Assembly: GCF_018918125.1 (NCBI RefSeq)
Contig: NZ_JAHLQA010000035.1
Span: 1 to 64,000 of the forward strand
Source of the DNA: Blautia sp. MSJ-19
GTDB lineage: Bacteria; Bacillota; Clostridia; Lachnospirales; Lachnospiraceae
Length of the DNA stretch: 64,000 bases
Direction: 5' to 3'
The position numbers and the translations under genes were made by a program. This document shows, one piece after another, positions 25,224 to 33,578 of the stretch (its first letter is position 1; each line of letters starts with the position of its first letter). Under the pieces are notes generated by a model. That model was not told the origin of the DNA and ran no database searches. It was given only the letters and a program-made list of their open reading frames with translations.

Positions 25224-25268
25224 CAGACACAGATGAATCTGGATATAATCCAGATTCATCTGTGTCTG
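25224..25268. terminator. Perfect 21-bp palindrome, bidirectional terminator-like
   Basis: Arms at 25224-25244 and 25248-25268 are perfectly complementary around a 3-nt loop (ATA). It lies between the LysR remnant and the convergent LysR gene. The + strand continues TCTGGGACAATTC and the minus side TTTTGGATATG, so the T tract is modest on either side. Confidence 0.55.
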
Positions 25269-25336
25269 TCTGGGACAATTCAACCTTTTTATTCTGCAAA
25301 TACAGATTTATAATACTGAAAATCATAAATTATTTT

Positions 25337-26206
25337 TCACAGAAACTGAGCACTCTGCTTCTTAATACAATCTATAAACTTTCTTGCCGCAACAGGCAGG
25401 AGAGTCTTGTCTTTGTATCCAATAGAAAGCGTACGATACACCGGTGGATCAGTATGCCGGACAGCAATTTTGTAATTTGTTCTGTGTAAAATCAGCTCTG
25501 CCAGCATACTGATCCCCAGACCGGCTTCCACCATTGCCATAATCGAATAGTCATCATGTATCGTAAATTTAATATCCGGTCTGAGTCCGGCTTTCCGAAA
25601 CGCCTCCAACGGCTCTGAATAATTTCCTTCTTCCAGCAAAATAAATGGTTCTTCTGCTAATTGATCCAATGTCAGAATCTTTTCTTTTGCCAGTTGATGA
25701 TTTTCCGGCAGGACAGCCACCATTTCACCTCTCTTGATTTCTTCCGTCTGTATGTCTTTCGATGCCACCGGATTTATAAATCCAAAATCGACTGTCCCAT
25801 TCTTGATCCATTCCTGAATGGAACTATAATCCCCCTGATGAATCACAAACTCCACCTTTGGATATTCTTTCTGAAATTCTTTTATTACTCCGGGAAGCCA
25901 GTGAGCTGAAACACTTGACACGGTTCCCATCCGTATAGTCCCTGTTTCCAGACCTTTTATTTCATTACTTTTTTCTATTACAGACTGATATGCAGCAATA
26001 AGCTGCTCTATTTTAGGATAAAGCTTTTTTCCCTCCAGTGTCAGAGTGACACCATAACGGGAGCGATGAATCAGACGTACACCAAGTTCTTTTTCCAGTG
26101 AAGCTATCATCTGACTGGCTGCTGACTGAGAATATCCCATTTCTTCTGCTGCTTTGGAGAAACTTCCAAGAGATATGATTTTCTGCAACGCAATATATCT
26201 GTTCAA
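25337..26206 (-). CDS. LysR-family transcriptional regulator
   Basis: 289 aa, full length. The N-terminal HTH is SFSKAAEEMGYSQSAASQMI; the effector domain begins with GTIRMGTVSSVSAHWLPGVI and includes VDFGFINPVASK. It is divergent to a GNAT-PhzF pair, with 112 bp between starts, so it probably regulates that pair as LysR proteins often do. The shared region holds a TTATAAG...CTTATTATAA dyad overlapping the promoter at 26243-26271. Ligand unknown. Confidence 0.9.
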   Translation of the reverse strand: MNRYIALQKIISLGSFSKAAEEMGYSQSAASQMIASLEKELGVRLIHRSRYGVTLTLEGKKLYPKIEQLIAAYQSVIEKSNEIKGLETGTIRMGTVSSVSAHWLPGVIKEFQKEYPKVEFVIHQGDYSSIQEWIKNGTVDFGFINPVASKDIQTEEIKRGEMVAVLPENHQLAKEKILTLDQLAEEPFILLEEGNYSEPLEAFRKAGLRPDIKFTIHDDYSIMAMVEAGLGISMLAELILHRTNYKIAVRHTDPPVYRTLSIGYKDKTLLPVAARKFIDCIKKQSAQFL

Positions 26207-26242
26207 TTTTATTCTCCTTATATGATTATAAGAAATATTTGT

Positions 26243-26271
26243 TTTACTTATTATAAAAAGGACACTATAAT
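26243..26271 (+). promoter_or_regulatory. Promoter of the GNAT-phzF operon with LysR-type dyad
   Basis: TTTACT (26243-26248) and TATAAT (26266-26271) are spaced 17 bp. The dyad TTATAAG/CTTATTATAA (about 26226-26255) overlaps the -35 and is a candidate LysR site. Confidence 0.6.
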
Positions 26272-26318
26272 ACAGTCAAGAGCTCTTAATAAAATCACAC
26301 AGGAGAGTCTTACTTTTT

Positions 26319-26780
26319 ATGAAAATAATTCCATATGAATCTAAATATCGGGAAGATTTTATCCGGCTGAATACAGAATGGCTGGAACGTTTTTACTGGA
26401 TTGAAGATTTCGATCAGAATGCAATGGATCACGTAGATGAACTGATCCAGAAAGGAGCAATGGCTTATTTTGCTGTCGAAAACGGTGAGGTATTGGCTAC
26501 CTGCATGACCGTGCCTCTGGAAAATGACACCTGGGAAATGTGCAAACTGGCAGCACGGAATCAATATACCGGAACAGGTGCAGGAAATTCTGTATTCTGT
26601 GCCTGCATGAGCTACGCAGTCTCACATGGGGCCAAACGTCTTGTTCTGATCTCCTGCACCGGACTCAAAGCCGCCATTCACCTGTACAGGAAAAATGGTT
26701 TTCATGAAGTACCATACCGAAAAGACTACTGGAAATCAGAAAAAGCAGATATTGAAATGGAAAAAATAATTACCTCATAA
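26319..26780 (+). CDS. GNAT-family N-acetyltransferase
   Basis: 153 aa. The acetyl-CoA-binding region AARNQYTGTGAGNSVFCACM follows the GNAT pattern (usually RxxGxG/A), and the end AAIHLYRKNGFHEVPYRK is the typical beta6-beta7 signature. The substrate (amine, amino acid or antibiotic) cannot be told. It precedes the PhzF-like gene by 28 bp and is divergent to LysR. Confidence 0.85.
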   Translation: MKIIPYESKYREDFIRLNTEWLERFYWIEDFDQNAMDHVDELIQKGAMAYFAVENGEVLATCMTVPLENDTWEMCKLAARNQYTGTGAGNSVFCACMSYAVSHGAKRLVLISCTGLKAAIHLYRKNGFHEVPYRKDYWKSEKADIEMEKIITS

Positions 26781-26808
26781 GCTTTTTGTAGAAGAAGGGA
26801 GAAACCAA

Positions 26809-27591
26809 ATGAAACAATATATCGTAGACGCATTCACAGACAAACCATTCGCGGGAAATCCTGCTGCCGTCTGTGTCATGGAGAGCTGGCCATCAGAAGA
26901 GGCCATGATGAAACTGGCAATGGAAAATAATCTTTCCGAAACTGCCTTTATTGTAAAAGAAGAACAGGGATACCATCTTCGCTGGTTCACACCGGGTACG
27001 GAAGTAGAGCTTTGCGGACATGCTACGCTGGCATCTTCTTACGTCATATTGAATTATTATGAACCGGACAGCGATGAAGTAACTTTTAATACATTGAGCG
27101 GTAAACTTACGATTCACCGAAAAGGAAATCTTTATGAAATGGATTTCCCGACTTACGAACTGCAGGAAATCCCTGTTACAGATGCGATGGAAAAAGCATT
27201 TGGCGTTCGTCCGATAAAAGCCGTGCTTGGTCTGGATCTCGTCTGTGTATTTGAATCCGAAGAGATTGTAAGAAACATGAATCCAGATCAGGAACTTCTG
27301 AAAGGAATCGAAGGAAGAATCCAGAATGCCACTGCCAGGGGTAAGGAAACCGACTGTGTCTCACGCAGTTTCTGTCCGAAACTCAGCATCCCGGAAGATC
27401 CGGTATGCGGCTCCGCCCACTGCCAGATCGCAGCATACTGGTCCGAAGAATTAAACAAAAAAGAAATCTACGCCTATCAGGCATCCCGCCGTGGCGGCTA
27501 CCTGCACTGCACACTCCAGGAACAGAACAGGATCACGATCAGCGGCGAAGCCACACTGGTCGCAATATCAGAAATAGTGGCATCGTTATGA
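26809..27591 (+). CDS. PhzF-family isomerase/epimerase
   Basis: 260 aa, diaminopimelate-epimerase-like fold. The N-terminus MKQYIVDAFTDKPFAGNPAA is typical; the catalytic glutamate is in NNLSETAFIV (about residue 46) and WFTPGTEVELCGHATLASSY follows. The second lobe shows SIPEDPVCGSAHCQIAAYW. PhzF isomerises a phenazine precursor; most family members have unknown substrates and no phenazine genes are present here. Its operon partner is the GNAT gene, and AGAAGGGAG precedes the ATG. Confidence 0.9.
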   Translation: MKQYIVDAFTDKPFAGNPAAVCVMESWPSEEAMMKLAMENNLSETAFIVKEEQGYHLRWFTPGTEVELCGHATLASSYVILNYYEPDSDEVTFNTLSGKLTIHRKGNLYEMDFPTYELQEIPVTDAMEKAFGVRPIKAVLGLDLVCVFESEEIVRNMNPDQELLKGIEGRIQNATARGKETDCVSRSFCPKLSIPEDPVCGSAHCQIAAYWSEELNKKEIYAYQASRRGGYLHCTLQEQNRITISGEATLVAISEIVASL

Positions 27592-27598
27592 TGCCACT
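27576..27598 (+). terminator. Hairpin spanning the phzF stop codon
   Basis: AGTGGCATC (27576-27584) and GATGCCACT (27590-27598) form a 9-bp stem over the end of the phzF-like gene, between two convergent genes. The + strand T run is weak (CTCATTTTAATTTCC). Confidence 0.55.
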
Positions 27599-27610
27599 GA
27601 AACTATTGTC

Positions 27611-28963
27611 TCATTTTAATTTCCGATAATAACAGAAAAACATCGGTGCTGTAGTACAAACTGCAATTGTATCTGCAATCGGTTCAGCCAGATAAACTCC
27701 CATTACCGAACCGGACAAAATCCGTGGAAGAATAAAGATCAAAGGTATAAGCAAAATAATTTTACGCCATATGGTAAGAAAAATTGCTTTCTTTGCCTGA
27801 TCCAGTGCTACAAAGCTATACTGACATGCGACCTGTACTCCATATATGAAAAGCATTGCCAGATACACCCGCAGACTCTTTTCCGTATAAGCAATCAAAT
27901 CCACATCATCTGTAAAAACACCTGCAACAACCGCTGGTGCTGTCATGCACACAAGCCAAATCAAGAATGATCCACCGACACAGCATACAAGTAATAATCG
28001 AAATGTTTTCTTTACCCGGTGGATATTTTTTGCACCAAGATTGTAACTCAGCAATGGCTGCGCTCCCTGCACCAGTCCCGGCAAAAGCAGCATGACAAAC
28101 TGCATAATGCTGTTCAGAATACTCATGGAAGCTACTGCCATATCACCGCCATATTTTTGCAAAGATGTGTTAAAGCTGATCGCAACCATATTTTCTGTCA
28201 GCTGCATCAATGCCGGTGATGTGCCAAGCAGAACACAAGGCAGCAAAAGCTTTTTGTCAAAACGGATGTTTTTTAAGCGAAGTTTCAATTTGCTTTCAGG
28301 TTTCATAAGGTAATGGACAACAAAACAGGTTGACACGCCCTGTGAAATAACGGTTGCCAATGCTGCTCCTTTTACTCCTATACCCAATCCATTAATAAAT
28401 ATCGCATCCAGTATAATATTCGTCACCGCGCCAGCAGCAACATTGCACATGCTGATCAGTGTTTTTCCCTGTGCAGTAATAAACGCATTCAAGCCTAATG
28501 TAAGCTGAGTAAACAATGTTCCCAGACAGTAAATATTCATGTAATCTGTTGCATAGGTAATTGTATCATCACTTGCACCAAACAGCTGCAAAATCGTTTT
28601 TCCGAAAATCAACATGATTCCTGTTAATGCCACAGATAGGATGATCAGCATCCAGGTACAGCATCCCATGACTTTTTCTGCCTGCTCATTGTTACCTTTT
28701 CCCATAAAAATAGATGCTTTTGGTGCACCACCCATACTTACAAGTGCAGCAAAAGCCGAAACAGCCAGAATCACAGGTGCTGTTACGCCAACGCCTGCCA
28801 GAGCCTGTTTCCCAACTCCTGGAATATGCCCGATAAACATTTTATCTACCAGATTATATAAAATGTTGATCAGCTGTGCCGCTACTGCCGGAAGTGCAAG
28901 TCTCAGGAAAGCCTTTGGTACAGACATCTCAGCCAACAGATCATTCTCTTTTTTCTCTTCCAT
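27611..28963 (-). CDS. MATE-family efflux transporter
   Basis: 450 aa, about 12 membrane segments. The N-terminus reads MSVPKAFLRLALPAVAAQLI, and LYNLVDKMFIGHIPGVGKQA is the typical first-loop signature. It is the last gene of an HxlR-GNAT-MATE operon (gaps of 12-13 bp). It may export a compound sensed by the HxlR regulator, with the acetyltransferase acting on related chemistry; this is inference. Full length. Confidence 0.9.
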   Translation of the reverse strand: MEEKKENDLLAEMSVPKAFLRLALPAVAAQLINILYNLVDKMFIGHIPGVGKQALAGVGVTAPVILAVSAFAALVSMGGAPKASIFMGKGNNEQAEKVMGCCTWMLIILSVALTGIMLIFGKTILQLFGASDDTITYATDYMNIYCLGTLFTQLTLGLNAFITAQGKTLISMCNVAAGAVTNIILDAIFINGLGIGVKGAALATVISQGVSTCFVVHYLMKPESKLKLRLKNIRFDKKLLLPCVLLGTSPALMQLTENMVAISFNTSLQKYGGDMAVASMSILNSIMQFVMLLLPGLVQGAQPLLSYNLGAKNIHRVKKTFRLLLVCCVGGSFLIWLVCMTAPAVVAGVFTDDVDLIAYTEKSLRVYLAMLFIYGVQVACQYSFVALDQAKKAIFLTIWRKIILLIPLIFILPRILSGSVMGVYLAEPIADTIAVCTTAPMFFCYYRKLK

Positions 28964-28975
28964 ATTCGAACTCCA

Positions 28976-29386
28976 CTATCGCATATCGCCATAATTACAG
29001 ATCTGGATTGCCGCACCATTTTCCATAACCGCAAATCCATGTTTTTGATAAAACGGTACATTCTTTTTTTCTGCCGGCATTGCTTCCAGATATAAAAAAT
29101 TTTTATATTTTTCCTTTATATGCTCCAGCATTTTCCCGGCAATTCCCTTTCCCTGATAATCCGGATGTACAAGAACATAATGGATCTGTGCCAGCATCTC
29201 CGTATCATCCAGCACTCTTATGAGTCCAACCAGTTTCGCATCATCCCACGCAGTAAGTACCGTTGATGAATTCATAAGAGCTTTATACAAACGCTCCGGG
29301 TATTTTCCGGAAATCCAGTTAACAGATAAAAACAACTCCTGCACCTGTTCCTGTGTAAAAATCTTTTCTTCTGTATATTTAAGCAT
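28976..29386 (-). CDS. GNAT-family N-acetyltransferase
   Basis: 136 aa from the ATG at 29386, which follows AAGGAG; a longer reading to 29503 runs back into the HxlR gene and lacks a ribosome site. The acetyl-CoA motif is VLVHPDYQGKGIAGKMLEHI, an ideal RxxGxG-type loop, followed by KNVPFYQKHGFAVMENGAA. The middle gene of the HxlR-GNAT-MATE operon. Substrate unknown. Confidence 0.88.
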   Translation of the reverse strand: MLKYTEEKIFTQEQVQELFLSVNWISGKYPERLYKALMNSSTVLTAWDDAKLVGLIRVLDDTEMLAQIHYVLVHPDYQGKGIAGKMLEHIKEKYKNFLYLEAMPAEKKNVPFYQKHGFAVMENGAAIQICNYGDMR

Positions 29387-29399
29387 AATCTGTTTCTCC

Positions 29400-29783
29400 T
29401 TATCTGTGATGATCACATTTCTGGCACTGTACCATTTCGTTTGTGACATCTTCTTTGTAAAAAATATCTGACCACTGGCATATACTCTGTAAAATAGGGA
29501 CAACGGAATTTCCCTTCTGTGTCAGTGAATACTCGACACGAGGTGGAATTTCATCATAAGATTTCCTTTCTATGATTCCATCTTCGATCAGGTCTTTTAA
29601 CGTTGCTGCCAGCACAGCGTCCGTGATATTGTACATTTCTCTGCGGAGTTCACTATAACGCAATCTTTCATTGGCAGCCAACACACATATAATGCGTGAT
29701 TTCCATTTTCCACCAAAGATTGCCAGTCCATATTCCAGCGGACATCGTATATCATCCTCTAATTTTTTCTTATATTTCGCCAT
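29400..29783 (-). CDS. HxlR-family transcriptional regulator
   Basis: 127 aa winged helix: CPLEYGLAIFGGKWKSRIIC is the diagnostic HxlR start, with LRYSELRREMYNITDAVLAA as recognition helix and YDEIPPRVEYSLTQKG as wing. A C-terminal CQKCDHHR tail adds to the N-terminal Cys, so redox or metal sensing is possible but unproven. It heads the operon and its own promoter is flanked by a CACCTTC/GAAGGTG inverted repeat. Confidence 0.92.
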   Translation of the reverse strand: MAKYKKKLEDDIRCPLEYGLAIFGGKWKSRIICVLAANERLRYSELRREMYNITDAVLAATLKDLIEDGIIERKSYDEIPPRVEYSLTQKGNSVVPILQSICQWSDIFYKEDVTNEMVQCQKCDHHR

Positions 29784-29790
29784 AAAAAAT

Positions 29791-29849
29791 CACCTTCAAG
29801 CTATTCATGGTTTTATTATAGCCCGAAGGTGGTTTCTTTTGAAGTTACT
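29791..29849 (-). promoter_or_regulatory. Promoter and likely operator of the HxlR operon
   Basis: On the minus strand a -10 TATAAT (near 29815-29820) follows a TTCAAA -35-like box at 17 bp. The perfect inverted repeat CACCTTC (29791-29797) / GAAGGTG (29825-29831) brackets the -10, as expected for HxlR autoregulation. Confidence 0.6.
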
Positions 29850-29874
29850 ATGAAATTTATTAGTGGGCCGAATT

Positions 29875-30270
29875 TTAAATCTCTTTCTTATTCTCAGCAC
29901 CTGGTGTTGTAACAATCACTTTCGCAGGTGTAATAACAAGTGCTCCCTTTGCGGTTGCCGCTCCATTGAACATCTTCTCCACCATAGCTTTAAATGTATC
30001 TACAATTGCTCCTTCTGTTACATGTTCAGCAGTTCCTTTAATCTGATATCCCTCAAGGCTCTGTGCATCGTATGCAGAAATGGCAATCTTTCCACCGTTT
30101 GCTTTGATATTGTTTAAGGTTGTTTCAAAGAAAACATCTCCTACAACCAGTTTTCCATCGTCAGTGACATCTTTAAAAGCTACCGGCACTACATTTGGTT
30201 CCCCATTCGCACATGTAGCAAGATCCCACATACCATTCTTTAATACTTTGATCACAGATTCATTTAACAT
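29875..30270 (-). CDS. Pyridoxamine 5'-phosphate oxidase-like flavin/FMN-binding protein
   Basis: 131 aa, split-barrel fold: KNGMWDLATCANGEPNVVPV opens the barrel and IAISAYDAQSLEGYQIKGTA is the typical core strand-loop. Too short for true PdxH; small members of the family bind FMN or F420 and reduce or sequester small molecules. It lies upstream of the HxlR operon on the same strand with a 91-bp gap that contains the HxlR promoter, so it is probably a separate unit. Confidence 0.82.
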   Translation of the reverse strand: MLNESVIKVLKNGMWDLATCANGEPNVVPVAFKDVTDDGKLVVGDVFFETTLNNIKANGGKIAISAYDAQSLEGYQIKGTAEHVTEGAIVDTFKAMVEKMFNGAATAKGALVITPAKVIVTTPGAENKKEI

Positions 30271-30388
30271 TGCATATCCCTCCAGATTTCTTTCTATAAT
30301 AATTACCTGATGTATTCATGTTAGCGAATCTGCTTTTGATTTGGAAGATATTAGCAAATTTATAAGTTGCTATTAAATTTCATAGTAT

Positions 30389-31984
30389 TTAACTCATATT
30401 CCACTTTTCGATAATGCAGCTATGCTGTTTTGTTTTCTTATCATAATCAATTCCTGCCAGAAGCAGATTTCCATGATAATCTTTTAGTGCCTCTACATAT
30501 TGCTTGTCCTTAATCTGCTGAATTGCACCTTCTGCACTTTTGTTCCATTTCAATTCGATCACAACAGCTGGTTTATCCATATGGATCTTTCTGGGTATGA
30601 AACAGATATCTGCAAATCCCTTACCACCCGGCAATTCTCTGATTACTGTATAATATTCTCTTGCAAAATAGAATGCCAGGTTAATTGTACAGCTCAATGA
30701 ATTTTCATCATTATATGTTAATATCGAAACCTCTTTATGTGCCTGTTCGATTCCCTTTGCTACTTTTTCGGAATCCATTTGCCACAGTGCTTCCAGTAAT
30801 TCTCTGGATGCCTGTACGGAACGAATCACTTCCGTCCAGTCCATCGTGCTGATTGCATTCACATATTCCTGGGATACTTCCCTGTTCGGGATTTCTACAG
30901 TTTCTTTTTCATTATCATAAGTCAGATATCCCAGGTGAACCAGTAATGTCAGCACATCATCTTTTGTCGCAAAAGTTGTCATATCGTTACTGAATGTTCC
31001 TGTATTGATTCTTATATTACTTCCCGCCAGCATCTGAACAATTGCATCTTTTAACCCATCCATATTCATTTGAATGTATACTTTCAGAGCTTCGTAAGTC
31101 TCTGTCTGATTCCAGTATGTTCCGAACTTTCTCTTCTGCATTGCTTCTACTACAGATTTGGGACTATACATGGAATAAACTTTTCTAGTCCCACCTTCAT
31201 GCGAAATCAGATGATAGCCATTATACCATGCTCTCGCCTCTTCAAAGTTCATTTCGTATTTTTCACATAATTTCTGAACTTCTGTCTCTGTAAACCCAAA
31301 ATATTCTGCAAGATTTCCCGGGTCTGTCATTGAATACTCTGTGAACATATTAAGAGCTGAATGTGAGCCATATTTTTTTATTGGAAGAATCCCTGTCATA
31401 TAGGCCAATGCAACATACTCTTTGTCTTTAAGCCAGAATCTAAGAAAATCAAGATATTTTTTCTGTGCCTCCTGATCCTGCTGATATTCACGAAACAGGC
31501 AGTCCCACTCATCAATCAAAATCACAAATGGATGCTTCGTGTAACTATAGACGTCCTTCATAACCTGAACCAGATTTTTTTCATCACGAAATCGAACTTG
31601 CCCATATTGCTCTTTCAGATCAAAAATCAGATATTCATTCAGCATTTTCAACATATGCTCAATATTATTTGTTGCACTGAGAAATTCCTGCATATTGATT
31701 TTCAGAACATCATATTGATTCAAATGTTTTTCATAATCTTTGGTACTTTTGATTTTCAGATTCTGAAACAATTCTTTTGTATTAACACTTCTGTCGTAGT
31801 AAGCAGCCAGCATATCCACACCCATAGATTTTCCAAATCTTCTTGGTCTGCTTACACACATATATCTCTGAAGCGTCCGCACGCAGTGGTTTGTTTTTTC
31901 TATCAAGCCGCTCTTATCAACAAAGATCTGTGATCTCAATGCCATCTCAAAAAGACCGCTTCCAGGGTTCAAATAACTACCCAT
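30389..31984 (-). CDS. AAA-ATPase-like protein with PD-(D/E)XK (PDDEXK_9) domain
   Basis: 531 aa. The start GSYLNPGSGLFEMALRSQIF and VDKSGLIEKTNHCV are hallmarks of the AAA-ATPase_like family; Walker A is SRPRRFGKSM near residue 48 and Walker B PFVILIDEWDCLF near residue 135. The C-terminus contains GFADICFIPRK and AVVIELKWNKSAEGAIQQI, the D...ExK nuclease-like motif. The family is abundant in gut anaerobes and uncharacterised. It begins 4 bp after a small HTH gene in an operon preceded by three operator-like palindromes, an arrangement like an antitoxin-toxin pair. Confidence 0.85.
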   Translation of the reverse strand: MGSYLNPGSGLFEMALRSQIFVDKSGLIEKTNHCVRTLQRYMCVSRPRRFGKSMGVDMLAAYYDRSVNTKELFQNLKIKSTKDYEKHLNQYDVLKINMQEFLSATNNIEHMLKMLNEYLIFDLKEQYGQVRFRDEKNLVQVMKDVYSYTKHPFVILIDEWDCLFREYQQDQEAQKKYLDFLRFWLKDKEYVALAYMTGILPIKKYGSHSALNMFTEYSMTDPGNLAEYFGFTETEVQKLCEKYEMNFEEARAWYNGYHLISHEGGTRKVYSMYSPKSVVEAMQKRKFGTYWNQTETYEALKVYIQMNMDGLKDAIVQMLAGSNIRINTGTFSNDMTTFATKDDVLTLLVHLGYLTYDNEKETVEIPNREVSQEYVNAISTMDWTEVIRSVQASRELLEALWQMDSEKVAKGIEQAHKEVSILTYNDENSLSCTINLAFYFAREYYTVIRELPGGKGFADICFIPRKIHMDKPAVVIELKWNKSAEGAIQQIKDKQYVEALKDYHGNLLLAGIDYDKKTKQHSCIIEKWNMS

Positions 31985-31988
31985 TCTT

Positions 31989-32189
31989 TCACTCCTCCCT
32001 CTCTCCCGGTACAGCTTCTTTTCCGAACATTGCCAGTGCCTGGTTTACTTTGTCCAAACGCACAGTCTCTTTTCCCTGCTCCAGTTCTCTTATAAATCTG
32101 AGTCCCAGACCAGAACGCATCGCAAACTCTTCCTGAGTCAGACCCGCCTTTTTTCTTTCCTCTTTTATATAATTTCCAATTCTACTCAT
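31989..32189 (-). CDS. Small HTH (Xre/Y4mF-like) regulator of the AAA-nuclease gene
   Basis: 66 aa from MSRIGNYIKE at 32189; ATGs at 32198 and 32225 are possible, but the last would overlap an operator. A single HTH_3 domain fills the protein: IKEERKKAGLTQEEFAMRSG, LGLRFIRELEQGKETVRLDK. Y4mF-type proteins usually act as antitoxins for HipA kinases; here the partner is an AAA/PDDEXK protein 4 bp downstream. No clear ribosome site precedes the start, so translation may begin on a very short leader. Confidence 0.8.
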   Translation of the reverse strand: MSRIGNYIKEERKKAGLTQEEFAMRSGLGLRFIRELEQGKETVRLDKVNQALAMFGKEAVPGEREE

Positions 32190-32204
32190 ATTAATCATAA
32201 TAAT

Positions 32205-32301
32205 CCCGTTCGGGTATAATTTCAAGTCCTGGTAGCAAAAATAGTCCCGAGCGGGTATAATTCAGCATATTTCTTACAAACTACCCCCGTTCGGGTATAA
32301 T
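32205..32301. promoter_or_regulatory. Three evenly spaced operator-like palindromes
   Basis: CCCGTTCGGGTATAAT (32205-32220), CCCGAGCGGGTATAAT (32246-32261) and CCCGTTCGGGTATAAT (32286-32301) start 41 and 40 bp apart, close to four helical turns. Each has a CCCGNNCGGG palindrome. They fill the region between the HTH gene and the divergent MarR gene and are the likely binding sites of the HTH protein; the third also lies just upstream of the marR -35. Confidence 0.75.
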
Positions 32302-32317
32302 TTATTTCGCCCTGCAT

Positions 32318-32369
32318 TTGACAATCCTTTTCCCACGGTGTATATTTATTTAGGTTTCTAATAATTAGA
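32318..32369 (+). promoter_or_regulatory. Promoter and operator of the marR-yczE-like operon
   Basis: TTGACA (32318-32323) and TATATT (32341-32346) are 17 bp apart. The dyad TCTAATAATTAGA (32357-32369), repeated in part as TTTCTAA just after, sits at the start of the transcript and is a plausible MarR site. Confidence 0.7.
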
Positions 32370-32390
32370 TTTCTAACAAAGGAGAATGTC

Positions 32391-32834
32391 ATGCAGGAAA
32401 CGCTTCACTATCTTTTGATGTCAGATCATCAGATGATCCAAAAGGCTCTTGTATCGAGTGTTAAGGACACCGGCTTAACCCCGGGGCAGCCCAAAGTACT
32501 TGATTATCTGCTCCATCATAACGGAGCTATACAGAAAGAGATCGCTATATTCTGTCATATCGAACCGGCATCTTTAACCGCCATTTTAAATGGCATGGAA
32601 AACAAAGGCTATATCGAACGAAAAACCAGCGAAAACAATCGCCGATCGCTTCATGTATACCTCACAGAAACAGGAAAAAAATATGCCGACCGGCTCAACC
32701 TTGAATTTAACCAGATTGAATCTGAGGCATTAAACGGATTCAGTGAGACAGAAGCACAACAGTTACACGAGCTACTCAGCCGTGTATACAAAAATATGGT
32801 AAACTTTCAGAAGAAAGAAGGCACAGATAAATGA
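32391..32834 (+). CDS. MarR-family transcriptional regulator
   Basis: 147 aa. The HTH is GAIQKEIAIFCHIEPASLTA and the wing KGYIERKTSENNRRSLHVYL. AAAGGAG precedes the ATG. Its stop overlaps the start of the membrane protein gene (ATGA), so the two are coupled. Probably an autorepressor acting on the dyad at 32357-32369. Confidence 0.92.
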   Translation: MQETLHYLLMSDHQMIQKALVSSVKDTGLTPGQPKVLDYLLHHNGAIQKEIAIFCHIEPASLTAILNGMENKGYIERKTSENNRRSLHVYLTETGKKYADRLNLEFNQIESEALNGFSETEAQQLHELLSRVYKNMVNFQKKEGTDK

Positions 32835-33490
32835 AAAATTTAAAAGTAAGACTTCCTATGTATTTTATCGGACTGTTTATGACGACGATCGGCATTGCAC
32901 TTTCCGTAAAATCCAATCTCGGCGTATCTCCCGTCAGTTCTATTCCTTATACAATAACCTGCGTCTGGGGGCTTGAAATGGGAAAAGCCACGATTCTTTT
33001 CCATGTGATACTTGTACTGATCCAGATTCTGCTTTTGCGTAAAAATTTCAAACTCGTTCAGTTATTGCAGGTTCCGGTAGGTATTGTATTCGGTTATTTC
33101 ACAACTTTCTGTAACTATATGGTATCTTTTCTCCCGACACCAGACAACTGGGGCATTCGTATTTTCCTGGCACTTGCCAGTGCTGCATTTATCGCCTTTG
33201 GTATCTTTTTATATTTACCGACCAATCTGATCCCGCTTGCCGGAGAGGGATGTATGCAGGCAGTTTCCACTGTCACACATGTTGAATTTTCCAGAGTCAA
33301 AATTGCATTTGACTGTACAATGGTTCTCGTGTCAGCCATTACCTGCCTTACTGTTTTACACAGTCTTGGAAGCGTAGGTATCGGTACCATCATCGCCGCA
33401 GTTCTGGTTGGCACATTGGTCGGCATCATCACCCGGACATTCGGAAAGCATCGCGATCGACTCCTTGGAGCAGTCCAGCTTTCCATGTAA
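32831..33490 (+). CDS. YczE/YitT-like integral membrane protein
   Basis: 219 aa with five or six helices. The opening LPMYFIGLFMTTIGIALSVK and NLGVSPVSSIPYTI is the YczE/YyaS signature, repeated in weaker form as FLYLPTNLIPLAGEGCMQAV. Function is not established; YczE of Bacillus affects surfactin production. Controlled with the MarR gene it overlaps by 4 bp. Confidence 0.82.
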   Translation: MKNLKVRLPMYFIGLFMTTIGIALSVKSNLGVSPVSSIPYTITCVWGLEMGKATILFHVILVLIQILLLRKNFKLVQLLQVPVGIVFGYFTTFCNYMVSFLPTPDNWGIRIFLALASAAFIAFGIFLYLPTNLIPLAGEGCMQAVSTVTHVEFSRVKIAFDCTMVLVSAITCLTVLHSLGSVGIGTIIAAVLVGTLVGIITRTFGKHRDRLLGAVQLSM

Positions 33491-33522
33491 AAAATCTCTC
33501 TATTCTATCTGTCGGACAAAAA

Positions 33523-33564
33523 TGACCTTTACATAAGTCTGTATCCAGGCTTACGCAAAGGTCA
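33523..33564. terminator. Bidirectional terminator with GTAAG/CTTAT apex
   Basis: TGACCTTT (33523-33530) pairs with AAAGGTCA (33557-33564). The apex contains ATAAG...CTTAC as in three other hairpins of the window. It lies between convergent genes. Confidence 0.75.
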
Positions 33565-33578
33565 CTTTAAAAGATATC

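Noticed and set aside
32205-32301. Three 16-bp repeats as a short CRISPR array
   Set aside because: Repeats are too short and palindromic, spacers are about 25 bp, and they sit in a promoter region next to an HTH gene; operators explain them better.
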